Both the position numbers and the translations under genes were made by a program. Under the pieces are notes generated by a model. It did no database searches. It was not told where the DNA came from and saw only the letters and a program-made list of their open reading frames with translations. DNA of 64,000 nt from Gentiana macrophylla (taxonomy: Eukaryota; Streptophyta; Magnoliopsida; Gentianales; Gentianaceae): NCBI GenBank assembly GCA_026214975.1, contig CM047805.1, positions 67,185,383 to 67,249,382 of the forward strand. Reading direction: 5' to 3'. Shown here one piece after another: positions 46,739 through 58,640 of the stretch; positions within the stretch are counted from its first letter, which is position 1, and every line of letters begins with the position of its first letter.

Positions 46739-47560
46739 CTCTAAAAATTCAGCTTTTCAATCTGACGTTCAGAAAACTAAAAATTCTGGCTCGGTAAACC
46801 GCAAATAACCTAGGGTTTACCGGGTCTTCTTTTCCCTAGATTTCTCTGTACTTCTCTTCTACACTCTTTACTCAACCTCTCTGCTCAATTCTGACCTCAA
46901 ATTGACTAGCCTCTTACTCCTTTTGTTTTTATCTCCGACTCGATCCGAACGTATTTCACTAGAATCCGCAACGAGTAAAAAAAAAACCTTTCCACAACCA
47001 TCGGTTTCAAGCCTAAGGGTGAGGTAGGATGAAAAAAAGCTCGTCCCTTCATCCGGCTACTTTTATTCATTCCTAATCTACCTAAGGGTTTAAATGAATA
47101 GTTCGAGTTTATAGTCGCCACTGACTTTCTTCGATTTCCGATCATTCAGTGGTTGGAGCTTTAACTCGCCAAACTTTCACTCTGTGAGGTTTGCACCTTT
47201 GTAGAACCTTTTGAGCTCTCTTCCTAGCATACCGCCTCTCTTAGCTTATGGACTAGGGTCTCACTCTCAAGGCCAAGATTTAGACTTTAGACCCAAGGAC
47301 TCCATATTTCCTTCTTTAAGCTCAAAGTGTTCACTACGCAACACGGAAGGACTAGCTCCCGTGAGCAACTTGTTGTGGTCCTTCTCTCTCTCTCTCTCAA
47401 AGATTAGTCTCATGAATTCCTTTTCAACGGTTTCTACTACAACCTCTCAATGCTTATGCACATCTATCTCCATAATTTACACATTTCAGATCATACGTCA
47501 TCTTGCAACTTTCCGGCCTATTTTCTAGTGGGCTCTAAGATTTTAAATGATACCGCATCA
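46739..47560. other. Unassigned interval in Athila-2
   Basis: No recognisable domain. It contains GGTAAACCG/CGGTTTACC short motifs (46791, 46816) and T-rich stretches. Only short broken frames occur (46906-47145 minus, 47211-47528 plus) and neither is convincing. Confidence 0.4.
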
Positions 47561-47930
47561 TTATTCAACCTCAAAGTAATCTCTCCATTATCAAAATCCA
47601 TGATCGCTTCTACTTGTCGCTAAGAAAGGTCTTCATAACAAAATTGGGGCACTTGGGTCCTCCGTACATCTATAACCGTGAAATAAATTGGAAAAGTGAA
47701 CCCTCCCCGATGAAAGTCATGTTTCAAGTTTAATTCATAACGACCGGAAGCTTAATCTTCTGGCAGAGGGAAAAAGGTAGAATGTTGCAACTCGAGCCAG
47801 AGTCGCAGAGACCTAATCCTACTAATATACCATTAACAGAAATTAGATGTCCTAACTTCACCACGGTGTCTGAGTCTGGGTAATCCTCAGGCTCAGAGAA
47901 CATCGTGTCGGGATCCTCTTCGTGATCTTT
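47561..47930 (-). pseudogene. Aspartic protease remnant of Athila-2
   Basis: The minus strand around 47760-47870 encodes VKLGHLISVNGILVGLGLCD, then SGSSCNILPFSLCQKIKLP. The DSGSS contains the catalytic Asp, with flanking spacing typical of gypsy proteases. Stops follow within about 20 codons. Sequence identity to the CDLGAS protease of copies A-C is low, showing a different element family. Confidence 0.65.
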
Positions 47931-48500
47931 TAATCATAATCCAAGACGATATTTCAATTAGTTTGATAAGGAACTCACCGACTGGACGATACATACATAC
48001 CTCTAAGCTCTCTTCGGCTCTTGCTTGATTGCTTTTCTCTTTTCCAACCGCTTTAATGGCTTCATAATGATCTATGATGGAGGATCCAGATACATGGAAA
48101 TCGTGTCACGCTCAATATCGTTTCTAGGCATATTTCTTGACTTGTTTTCTTTTCAACCTGGTTTGATCGAATCAAGTTTTCTAATCTTCCCGTGAAAAAG
48201 ACAAAATAAAACAAAAAGAAGGTTAGCAACTTCCGCTTCACTGGGTATGATCCCCAATCGCTATGCGGACCTACTAACTAAAATCAATAGGAATAATACG
48301 TAATAACAGGGCTATCGGAATTCAATTTTCCCGCCTCGATAACCCGGGAAAACCACGGTAAACGGGCCCTCAAATTTCTCCTTCGCGCTCAACAAGTGCA
48401 GATTTGATCCGTAATCGACTCAAGACTCAAAATAAAATAAAATAAAATAAAACAACTTCTTAATCGTAATTTAAACTTTTATATTTATAATTGGCCAATG
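47931..48500 (-). other. Leader/gag relic of Athila-2
   Basis: This is the position expected for gag, but no gag-like frame was recognised. An AAAATAAAATAAAAT run lies at about 48427-48450. Confidence 0.4.
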
Positions 48501-48517
48501 TCCCCGCAACGGCGCCA
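48501..48517 (-). other. Primer binding site of Athila-2 (tRNA-Asp type)
   Basis: The minus strand reads TGGCGCCGTTGCGGGGA, nearly the tRNA-Asp complement. It is 7 bp from the LTR start TGATCGCATG at 48525. Confidence 0.8.
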
Positions 48518-48524
48518 AAAATCT

Positions 48525-49930
48525 TGATCGCATGTAAGTCACTAACATCAATATTACTAGCAAAAATACTAGGTACATCGTAATATAGTAAATGCGAGTC
48601 AAGGCTTCGATCCCACAGAGACAATACAATCATAACTATAAACAATTATAACCTAATTAAGAAGAAACATAGAGGCGGTCATGGACCAACAATAAACATA
48701 AAACAAACTTGGTATTTCTCTCTCTCTCTCTCCGATCTACTAACTTGGATTAGTTAATCGTTGCGTTTACTTCCCCACATAATTTCCTTAAATTAGTTGA
48801 GCGAGCATGTGATTTAATCATCAGGTACGGGTGCAACTCCTACTCCTATCTACTCCGACAATGGTAGTAGACAATCTATACGCAAGCTACCCTCCTTAAT
48901 TGATCCGTAATAGCCTATACGCATAAAGAACTAGAATTGCCGATATCGAGCGCTAACTCACACCGCTAGCCCGTCTAGACAACTGTCGACATTGATCATC
49001 ACGTTCCTAGGGTCCATTCAAGACTATGTCCAAACTTAGCACTTCACTATTCATATTTCATGCCGCCACGATTACAATAAGTAGATTGGCCGATCTAACC
49101 TATCGTTAATTAAACATGTCGATCAACGTAGCTGTAGTGAATCCCAATTTTAGGTTTTCTAGTTATTGGCATGGTAAACCGGTATAGACCACAGATTTAC
49201 CAGGGTCGGCTTTTCCTATTCTTGGATCTACATTGCTCACATACGATTAAAATAAGTAAATCATGGGGTCTTTAAACATGCAGATTAACTAAAACACATA
49301 AATACGAACAAATCTACCATATTGAAGACAAATAGAAACGCTCAAAGCTTCATACCATCAACAATGGAGATCTAGCTCGATCTAATCAAGCTGTAGATGG
49401 CAGAGAAAGGAGAAACCAGTAAATAACTCCTCAAAAGCTTGGAATAACTTTATTTCATAAAATTGTATAATGTATAATGAATATAGTTGAGTGCTTATTA
49501 AAGCTTATACAATAATCTGTTAATGCGGCCTTATGTAGATACAATGACCGACATTTGACTCTCTAAAACCCTAACCGACCTAGTAGAGGCGGCAGAATTA
49601 ATTTCGAGTTCCACAAGCCCTCGGTTTTCCGGCCCTAGACCGCGGTAAACCGGGCCGACTTTTCTCCTTTTTCTTCAGCAGACTTCTTCTTGGACTTCAA
49701 TCACTTTGCCCAATACACTTCTTTTGGTCCAGATCCATTCTTCAATGTTCCAGATTTGGTACATCCCATAAAAAAGCAAAACGAGATGAGACAGTACCAA
49801 ATCTTTGGGAAAATAACATAGATGCAAAATTACGATCCTAGAAACACACACATAGCATTTAACACATATTCCACACAATAACGAGCCTATATATCCTATC
49901 TTGAGCAAAATTTAGCGTGAATAAATGTAT
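48525..49930 (-). repeat. LTR of Athila-2 (right end approximate)
   Basis: It begins TGATCGCATG beside the PBS and shows the CGAGTCAAGGCTTCGATCCC stretch that resembles the GAGTCGATCCACGAGGAATC of gypsy family 1. It includes GGTAAACCGG motifs (49169, 49650). The far end was not resolved. Confidence 0.6.
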
Positions 49931-50367
49931 AATTATTGGTACCATTTAGTATGCTATCAAGCATTCTCTTGGATCGCTTCTATAAGTTGCTCGCTCATAT
50001 TCTCCACGTAAGTTTCTAATTCTAGAGGTGAAGTCGGAAGAGTATCGAGTCAATGATCAACATAACTTGGGGCATTACCCCGCTCGCTTACACATGATGA
50101 GATGTATGGGTTGAACTGTAATAGTGGTTGTGTTCCGTGAACCTATAACACCAAAATTGTAACATCCGAATGAGTAAGGATAGGAGCCGAATTGCCATAT
50201 GGATTTATCATCTCGCAAACTAAGGAACACGAACACAATCATGGTATCTTGTCACTACCACTACCAAGTATGTAGAGTGATCATATCAACAACAAAGAAA
50301 AAAAAACAAATAACAAGAAAAAGACCTAATCCTAAGAATTCAACTAACTCATAGATATCAACCGGAT
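49931..50367 (-). pseudogene. Possible gag N-terminal relic before Athila-3 PBS
   Basis: About 49960-50115 on the minus strand translates to QFNPYISSCVSERGNAPSYV, one stop, then PTSPLELETYVENMSEQLIE. Its position just downstream of a PBS-like sequence fits the start of an Athila gag. Only compositional and positional support. Confidence 0.35.
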
Positions 50368-50392
50368 TCCCGGACAACGAAGACGTAAAACT

Positions 50393-51766
50393 TGAAGCCG
50401 CTTTTATAGACTAGCCAACTCAAACCGGCAAGGTACCAAGTCGCTTGAACTATAAATGCTTAGTAAGATCGTATCCCACAGGGAATCTGGTCAAGTATCA
50501 AAGTCGGTATCATTCCTAGTTCAGGCCAACATAACTATTGAGGACGGTGATTTATCAAATCACCGGTTATAACAACTACTATACACAAACGAGAGCTTAA
50601 ACTATATTAAATAGATTGCCGAGCTATGATCTGACCAACTACTTTCTAACCCTAATCCGTATCCGTAAGTGTTTCGATTTACTCTAATGTTATTGGCATC
50701 GGTTAACGGGTGTCGTTTCTTAATTTTGAGAATAGACGGCATAAAATAATCTACTATCCTATGTCAGGTTCAACAGTCCGCTGACCGGATTTAACTAACC
50801 TAACACGGTCTACTTTCAATGAAACGCTCAACAATGTCGATATTAACCTCACACACGAAACCGAATCAAAACAACTTAGTCCGTTTTACAGGGTGATCCT
50901 AGAACCCCAGTTCCCGTACCCTTTCGCAAAATACATATTTAAAGAAGATACGTGAAATAAGATTATCCAGTGATCAATTCAACAAACTTGATCAAGCATA
51001 AGTTTGAGAACAATAACAACAACAAGAATCTAACAATCAACACATGAAAATACTTAAATCAACAAATCAATATATCGATTTCGGAGATTTTCATATAACT
51101 CGGCTATAAAATGGATTACCAACTCATATTATAACCAAAATACCATAAATCAACAAGAAAAGTAACATATATCAAGATCAAAAGCAAGAAATCAAAATTA
51201 CCGGAAAACGAGACTAAGAACACCGAAGAAAACGAAATCCAAACCAAGTTGCAACGAGATAGTAGCACTAATCGTCGAATTACCAATAAGTAAAGCTAAT
51301 TTAATCTAAAAATACTTACAAATTAATCTAACCTAAGAAAATGAAGTAAAAGTACAGAGAATGAGCTGAAAAAGATGATGAAGATGACCTAAAACGAATT
51401 GTGGGGAGGGGTATTTATATTGTTGGGGTGTTAGTGGGTAATAACACCTTAGGCGGCTTCTTTGTGATTCATAGGCAGCCGACTATCAACAATGCCAATT
51501 TGGGGACTTCAACATCTTCTAGGCATTTGCCTGTATTTTATAGCGCCGCCTCGCCGACACATCTTCATCAAATATACCATAAATTTGTGTGTACACCTCC
51601 AAATCATGTGATTTGAAATGCATTGAAATCAAGAAATTGGCTACAACGTATGACAATGTCCAGCCTAGAAAAGGTCTCTATGGTGGATGAAAATCCAGAT
51701 CAATGGAAGGTATGGTTGTAGTACCCACGAGTTTTGATCCGTTAGAACATTTAAGCTTCGGGCACA
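50393..51766 (-). repeat. Athila-3 LTR with degenerate PBS
   Basis: The stretch 50366-50392 (TTCCCGGACAACGAAGACG then TAAAACT) is a decayed tRNA-Asp type PBS followed by an LTR start TGAAGCCGC. The body has CGTATCCCACAGGGAATCTG, typical of this LTR class, and a minus-strand TATAAATA at 51412-51419. A pyrimidine tract CCACCCCCG (51771-51780) may be the PPT on the far side, which would set the end near 51766. Confidence 0.5.
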
Positions 51767-51780
51767 TGCTACCACCCCCG

Positions 51781-52670
51781 ATTCTCACCTTTCAGTGATC
51801 CTGCACCCCTTAATACATGTACAAAATCACAAGAAATACCGCGTGTAATCCATATAGTACATAGGTGACCAAAAATGCATCAAAGCACCGGACAACGACT
51901 AGATTTCCGGACTTTACCTCCTAGGTCTCGTAATTACAAACGATGGTGAAATATACATCAAAACACAACCAAATGTCTCCGGAAATGAATAACCGATGTC
52001 TAAACGGGGTATAATTACATAGAGAGTGATATTCAAGTTGACTCTCATCAGCTCCATAGATCATCAACCCGCAAAGAATATTCAACAAAACCGATCAAGA
52101 ATGGAGTAACATAGCATCTTCTTCGCCTCAACAAAATCAACTCCTTGAGTTCATCCTCCACAATGGACTCCTCTCGACATCTCAGACTTTGTTGGCCAGA
52201 AATTCAGTGCTCATCCATCTCCACTTTCTCATCAACAAATATAGGACTATTTTCTTCCTCCATCTCCACCACACTCTCACTTTCCATTGCTTTAAATTCA
52301 GCCATCCGCTTGGCCTCACCCGCCCCAATAGTACATCTTCCTTCTTCCATCTATCCCGCATTTTCTCGTATCCTCACCTTAATGACTTGTTTCACCTTCA
52401 CAACGAGTGGACAATGACGCCTCAAGGATCTTACACATCCTCGCTAACATTTTATCTCGCTAACTCATCTTGAATGCGTTGTTCCTCCCTACGAGACCCG
52501 CCTCTCATAATTGTCAAAACAAGGCATATCACTCACACAATTCACTCCTGCTTATGCTCACTCGCTCTCGTAGGAATACCCTTGTCAAAGAAATCCAAAT
52601 AACGAGCTTAACCCTACGATTATGTCGTCGTAATTACTGTAATTTAAGCCGTGACTTTTCTTGCAACTAG
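51781..52670. other. Unassigned internal sequence after Athila-3 LTR
   Basis: The minus strand at about 52170-52340 has an acidic coding-like stretch (MAEFKAMESESVVEMEEENS) ending in a stop. I do not recognise it. The plus-strand frames at 52145-52473 are its antisense shadows. No other feature seen. Confidence 0.3.
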
Positions 52671-52759
52671 TGATTAAACGATGACTAATCAAAAAACTCA
52701 AAGGGCTAAAGTTGTAGAGAAGATAATTTTCTATAAGACCACGTAATTTTAGGTAACCC

Positions 52760-52970
52760 TGTTAGAGATAATGACAAGATTGAGTTGTTTAGTTAATTAT
52801 TATTTGAATTTGAATTATGATAGAGTTGTTTGGATAGATTATTTGGTTTAGATAGAGATATCTCTATTGATAATAAGTCTATAAATATTCTAATGTTCTA
52901 TCGCTTTATTATTCAATGGAATACAATCTCTTTTATACTTTCTATTAATTCGTAGTCGCCTAACTGATCA
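52760..52970 (+). repeat. Putative small copia LTR or solo LTR
   Basis: TGTTAGAGATA start, TATAAATA (52880-52887) and a downstream TCAATGGAATACAATCTCTT region resemble short Ale-type copia LTRs. The end and target duplication were not found. Confidence 0.4.
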
Positions 52971-53672
52971 AAATGAATTCAACAACGATTTTCTCGCTGC
53001 AGCTTTTTCGACAGATGGTTTGTATTAATCCGCAGCTTCGAAACATTTACGTTGAATTTGCATTGGTTGTAAAGAGAAAATTGTAGAACGAGATGTGTTT
53101 GTGATATGGTAAAAAGTTAAGAATTTTTGAGGGGTGTAGGGTATAAAACGAATCGTCAGAAAAAACTCGTGGTCGATAGAGAAAAAGGATTAGTGGTTAG
53201 GGTTCTTGAGTTAAGAATTAGATTCGATTTAAGGATTGGTGTTCTTGATCTAGAAAGGTGGAAAAGTTGGTTTCTTGGTTTTAAATTTGGGGTTCTTGGT
53301 GTCAAGATTGATCTTTCTTGATGAAGAAGGCTGAAAAATTGTTTTTGGTTATGAATTGATTTCTTGATGTCAAGATTATGTTTCTTGACTACAAAAATCA
53401 ATTTCTTGAGGGGTGTAGGCTTTTGTTTATCTAAGGGGTCGGTGTTTGGTTGAAGAAAAATTAGGTTCTTAGGATGAAGTTTTGAAGATTTGAAGAATCT
53501 TCAAGTTTTCCGGTAGTGGATGAAGGTCCCAAGATTCAAGGCTTATCTGAGGGTTGAGGGTTGAGGTTGAGGTTGAAATAAAGAAAGTGAAATAAGAACA
53601 TATAATATTTTTGGAATAATAAACTAAATGAAAGAAAGGAAATAAATTGATATTTGATACCTCGCTTGCTAA
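52971..53672. other. Unassigned repeat-like interval
   Basis: Many TTCTTG and GGTTCTTG units occur between 53200 and 53470, and GAGGGGTGTAGG occurs twice (about 53129 and 53409). No convincing gene. Confidence 0.4.
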
Positions 53673-53673
53673 A

Positions 53674-53685
53674 CTCCGCTACCAA
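53674..53685 (-). other. PBS-like sequence (tRNA-iMet type, degenerate)
   Basis: The minus strand reads TTGGTAGCGGAG, resembling TGGTATCAGAGC, directly beside a candidate LTR end. Confidence 0.45.
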
Positions 53686-53686
53686 T

Positions 53687-54208
53687 TGATATGATTTTTT
53701 TGCCCAGAAATAACTCTGGGATCAATGGCGAGCTATGGAACCTAGTCCTAGAAAATCCAATCTACGATCTAGACCAAGAATACTACAATGTTTTGCTCAA
53801 AAATGCTGATTCATTCTTGAAGCGTGTATTCTGTACGACGAAGCGACACTCACTAGCAAGTGATAAGGAAAAGCCAGTTTCAACTTTCACCAATGAAAAT
53901 TTCACTCAAAGTAATAATAATATTGTTGCTGTAAAATTACATGTAGAATGCCTTTATATAGGCTACAAAATAAAAGACTAATAAAATCCTAAGCTGGGAC
54001 AAATTACTTAGTAATTTTTGCCACTTTATTTCCTAGTGGGCCTAATAAGCCCACATGGCTTTTATTTGTTGAAAATAAAGACTTAACCAAATATACTATC
54101 ATATAGGCACCTCCCCTAATGGGTTTTTGGCTTTTTACTACTAAAAACCACACAAAAGAACATAAATAAATGTAATCAAGCCCAATAGGCTCATTCTGGA
54201 GCCCAACA
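53687..54208 (-). repeat. Putative 522 bp copia-type LTR
   Basis: Minus-strand ends are TGTTGGGCTCC and ATATCA (TG...CA). A minus-strand TATA box TATATAAAGG lies at 53951-53960, and a PBS-like site adjoins at 53674-53685. The 96-residue plus frame at 53691-53981 is within the LTR and not considered a gene. Confidence 0.5.
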
Positions 54209-54959
54209 CTAAATAGGCTGACCTTATTGACACAATATTAAATAAATGGGGGTTTTATTGGCACCCATGTTTTTACTACTGACACCCTTTTACTCCCATA
54301 ACCACAAAAACTTGCTTTCGACACCACAATAATATTTTTATTATATTCTTGCATCACACCACAAAAATAATAAGAAACCTACATTTTACACCACAACTTT
54401 TAGAAAATGTAAACTATTCCTCCTAAAAATTAATCAAACAATTTCATCCTTCTATTAATCTAATCCACTAATCTAATCAAAACAAAAAACATAAATCCTT
54501 TTCATCTACAAACTTAATTTTAATACCAATAAAATTCTTAAATGCCAAAATATCTTCATTCATAAAAAAAAATTAACCCATCTTCTTCCACCACCATTTC
54601 ATCTTCTTCCTCACTTCATCACATTCTCTTGAACAAAAACCATGGAACCTTCATCTTAATGAAATAAAATTTTTAAGATCATCATCTTGAATCAATTATA
54701 ATCATTCAACACACACATTGCAATGAAGAAGATGCAGAAATCTCACTTGAAGACATACCATTTTCTAGCCAAGTGGAGAAGAAGATAGAACCATCAAATT
54801 TTGTAATTTCTTAGTCTAAATTTCCAATTTTGATTTTCAATGTGTGAGTTAAGTTAATGGGTACACCTATTGCATTCATATTACCATGGTAGATATTGAT
54901 TGGTGGAAGAAATTATGGTTCTTTTGCTATTTCCGATCGTCCTTGGGGCTTTTCCGGTG
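54209..54959. other. AT-rich interval, possible MULE end
   Basis: It begins with GGGGGTTTTATTGGCACCC (54248-54266) and contains several ACACCAC motifs. Weakly similar GTGGTGTAA motifs in reverse orientation occur near 60338-60375, so part of this may be a terminal inverted repeat. No coding region recognised. Confidence 0.35.
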
Positions 54960-55330
54960 TTCTGCTACGTTCTCTAAAGTCCATGTCAGACGCAGGGAAT
55001 GTCAGCCACACTGACATTCGTCCGTCCATATGAATGCCTCATATAGTGACGTTTGAAGATTAATTCATAACATACTTGTAATGTCTTAATGTTGGTGAGG
55101 TTGACGTTCATACTACAACTCAACGTCGGTATTGGTAACGTTCTATGGACACTGGCCTGCCTGACGTTGATATGGTGTTACGAAAGCTTGTAAGTATGAC
55201 GTTTGAATGGTTGAGTGATTCATCGCCACCGCCATCAAAATGTCGTTGGCAGGAGGCATTTTTGTAGCTATAACAACGTTACATACGGGCGCGCTCGTGT
55301 ATTTTTTCACTTTTTTTCCATTCATGTGTA
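54960..55330. repeat. Degenerate ~95 bp repeats, left flank of MULE gene
   Basis: Units begin near 55008 (TGACATTCGTCC), 55102 (TGACGTTCATAC) and 55161 (TGACGTTGAT). The first resembles the unit at 60435 over about 50 bp, in the same orientation. Confidence 0.5.
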
Positions 55331-55535
55331 TTGAACTACCATTTAGTTGTTTTATTAATATTTAATCCATAGAAACAATGTGATAAAACAAATAATGACA
55401 AGAGAAATAATACGGGCGCAGTAGAAGACGACGACGATTTATTTTTACGAGTATTTCAAGGAAAGAAACATTTAAGTTAATATGTTATTTACTTATCCCA
55501 ATAGACTCGATCAGAGCTAGTACAAATGTTCATTT

Positions 55536-56810
55536 TTGCAGCATTTGGTTGATGAAATGATTGATAAGGATCAAGAATGTCTTAATAATTTTCAAGATAC
55601 CACACTTGCCTTGAGGGATGAGACACACTTGAAGAGTTATCAATCGATAAGACTTCAGTTTTTACAACTGATCAAGTATGTACTTAAAACTTATATTATT
55701 TCAATGTTTGTGCATTTTAAACTTGATTTTGTATTCATTAACTTTGTATATTGGTCACATGTATTTAATTCGCTTGAAGCCGCTATCAAACATCTTAAGG
55801 AATTGGCAAAAAGTGGTGTCGCCATTTTGATAATAAGATCCGATATGACCGAAAACGAACACCATACAATACTTCAAATGTGAGAGGGGTGGAGAGCCAA
55901 GGGATCATTGCAAAAGAGGAGAGTACGAGAAAAATGTTGGCACCACGAGACATAATAAGCCAAGGGAATTGTCCACAAGGAAATGCGGATGTCTGTTTGT
56001 ATTGAAAACCATGAAGGATACATTCAAGGAGGTATGGAATGTAAAAGACTTGAATGGTGTGCATAATCACAAAACATTCAAGTATGATGAGGGCCATTCA
56101 TACCTTGGTCGGATTGACAAATAACAAGTTGATGTTGTTGCAACAATGACTCAAAATGGCATTTTGCCTAGAAATATACTAAGGATGTTGAGAAATAAAG
56201 ATGAGAAAAACTGTACATCACAAAAGGTGGTCTATAACGTACGTGCTAAGATAAGGAAGAACGCACGAGATGGTCGGACCATGATGCAAGAGGTTTACAA
56301 TTTAGCGGATAAGACCACATCCTTTGTTGATTGTAGGCATGATGAGGGTAATGTAGTGAAGGATGTTTTTTGGCCTATAACGATAGCTTGTCCCTTGCAA
56401 GGTGCTTTCCTTCTGTCATGCTTATGGATTGTACCTACAAGACAAACAAGTACAAGATGCCCCTATTGAAAATTGTTGGCGTTACGTCTACGGCCATGTC
56501 ATTTTCGGTCGGATTTGAACTACTATGTTTGGAGAGGGAAGACAACTACACATGGGCTTTGAATATGCTTCACCAATAAATTGGTGACCAAAGCGAGCGA
56601 ATATGTTTTATCATCACATATCAGGAAGAAGCTTTAATGAACGCAGTATAGGTGGTATTTCCAAAAGCAAAGAACTTGTTATGCCGGTGGCACATCAAGA
56701 AAGGTCTTATGTCTAATGAAGACGAAGACTACGAGCGAAGGTTGGCAAGATTTAATTACAACATGGACAGAGGTTGTTACATAAATCAAGAAAGATGAAT
56801 TGAATGAGTG
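55536..56810 (+). pseudogene. FAR1/MULE-type transposase, 5' half
   Basis: The product would cut and join element DNA. From about 55870 one frame reads FKCERGGEP, CKRGEYEKN, RKCGCLFVLK and GVHNHKTF, the Cys/His pattern of the FAR1 (WRKY-GCM1) zinc domain, then a TAA at about 56121. Next come GILPRNILRMLRNKDE, DVFW and LMDCTYKTNKYKMPLL, the MULE core with its first Asp, then IVGVTST and NYTWALNML. FPKAKNLLCRWHIKKG (56660-56700) carries the second block. The upstream piece 55536-55883 may be an N-terminal exon with an intron-like break. Frameshifts occur at about 56380 and 56578. It continues after the solo LTR at 58641. Confidence 0.85.
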
Positions 56811-56938
56811 ATTGGATGAGTGTAAGAAAACTTTTATTCAAGACACCATGACTCACATTTCATCTACATGTTTGAACGGACACAATGAGGCATTCGTTTC
56901 AACATGGACAACTCTCGTGTTTCATCTAGGAAACACAT
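56811..56938 (+). pseudogene. MULE transposase, segment before solo LTR
   Basis: It ends in WTTLVFHLGNT, the W..H.GNT block that precedes TSRVE in MULE transposases. The frame passes into the downstream segment if the LTR and one TSD copy are discounted. It includes the left TSD, CACAT (56934-56938). Confidence 0.75.
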
Positions 56939-58640
56939 TGTTGGAAATAAAATTTATGTTTTGATGATGATTCATCACTTATTTAGTCTTGATTCTAAAC
57001 CCCATTGATGAAGTGTCATAACTAGATGTTATAGTGCAAAGCAAAAAGATGTCTAGATGTCAATGTATAGGATTTAATAGAGTCCGATATTTGTATAAGT
57101 TAAATCGCATAAGCAATCGTAATATTTTTAGGTCAAGAAACTGAGTTACCAAGAAACTGAAAGTTAAGGGAAATCGGAAATCGCTAAAGCAGAGCACACC
57201 AACGTAAAATCAAGAAGATAAGTTCACCGAGGACATGCACTCGGCTGGCTTATCTAGAAGATCAAGAACCGAGGGTCATGCACTCAGCTATATGAAGAAT
57301 GAAGAAATCGAGGGTTCAAACTCGCTTATGAAGATTACAAGTCGAGACTATAAAGTTAGACTTCAAGCAAGATTGTGATGACTCGAATCGACTTTATGGA
57401 TCTTGTATTAAGATCTAAGAATCATAAGGACAATGAATTATTAGAATATATTTGCTTGTGGTGTACTCTGATTTAGTCAATTATAATCAGATGAAAACTT
57501 GAGTACTGAGATTTTGAAGAAGAGTAAAAACTCAGTTAATGCTCTTAAAAACTGAGAACTGATAATGTTTATAGTAAATCGCTTTTACAACTAAGGTTTG
57601 ACTAAAATCTAAAAAGGATTCAACCGCTGTAATTCAAGAATTATGATTGAGGATAATCTATCCGCTCGACATAATCGCATATAAGCAAGAAGGTGACCAC
57701 TAACGGCTACAAGAAATTGAATGGCATCAATTTGACCGTTAGATAAACCCCTATAAATAGACTACTTCTACAACAACAAGGTAAGATCAGGAGGAATTAA
57801 AAAGAATCAATCTAGTCAAGAAAGATAAAATTGAGGGGGAAAGCCAATCTAAAAGAATTCCTGCTAAATACTTAACTGCAAGATCAAGAAATTTCTTCAA
57901 GTGTTCTTAAGCATTCAAGGAAAATCAAGATCATTCATTTGAAGAAATACAGAGCCGAGCGTAATTTATACATCTAGAAGAAAAGCTCAAATCACAATTG
58001 AATCATAGTTATTGATTCAAGTCTCAACTTTGATTTTATCAAAGGTTTAGATCGTGGAAACACCAAGAAGGTGTGAAGGATAGCTTGAGTGTAGTCGTGG
58101 AGACTGTGGGTTGTGATGAGCCGGGTGAGGAAATTCAACCCTCCAAGGACTAAGAGTTTCAAACAATTGAAGAGCAAGAATTCTACCTGCTCTACAAGTG
58201 TTTAGATAGTGAAGCTAGTGGATTAGTCAAGGACTATCGCTTAGGACTCTTTGTAACCGGGCCATCTCAAAGAAGTTCTAGTGGAATTTTCCTCCGCATC
58301 ACAGTGGGAAGAGAGGACGACATGATTACACCACCTAGAACCTCTATAATTCTTGTCTATTTACTTAACGCATTCATTTACTTTATTGCGCTTGTATTTA
58401 TCTAGTATCCGTTTCTAAAATCAAGTAAACAACTGCTTGTTAATTCATATCTCGATAAAGGCTAAACTAATCCGCCGCCGTTGACTCGCTTGTTGCTTAA
58501 GTCGCTTTGACTTAAACTCACCACCACCTTAACTCCACACAAGTTTTAATCGAACCTTAATGCTTTTATATCCTATTTTTAGGGACAAGTTTATTCACCC
58601 CCCCCTCTAAACTTGTGTTAGCCTTTCCAAGGGACCAACA
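56939..58640 (+). repeat. Solo LTR of a SIRE-like copia, inside the MULE gene
   Basis: It begins TGTTGGAAATAAAA, ends AAGGGACCAACA (1702 bp), and is flanked on both sides by CACAT (56934-56938 and 58641-58645). No internal sequence remains. Start and end resemble the Copia-2 and Copia-3 LTRs, but the body is diverged. A TATA box lies at 57752-57759. Confidence 0.93.

Larger units (their letters stand above)
44181..49930 (-). mobile_element. Athila-2: decayed, internally deleted second Athila-like element
   Basis: A PBS (48501-48517) next to an LTR start at 48525, a protease remnant (47600-47900), an accessory ORF (45250-46350) and a 3' noncoding region with a polypurine-like tract (44768-44780) are in minus-strand order. 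The RT, RNase H and IN expected between protease and accessory ORF are absent, as is most of gag. The LTR end near 49930 is a guess. Confidence 0.65.

Noticed and set aside
49560..49575. Telomere-like CCCTAAC word
   Set aside because: Single occurrence of CCCTAACC near 49569, no tandem run.
53691..53981. 96-residue plus-strand ORF starting MIFLPRNN
   Set aside because: It lies within a candidate minus-strand LTR with a TATA box and has no recognisable domain.
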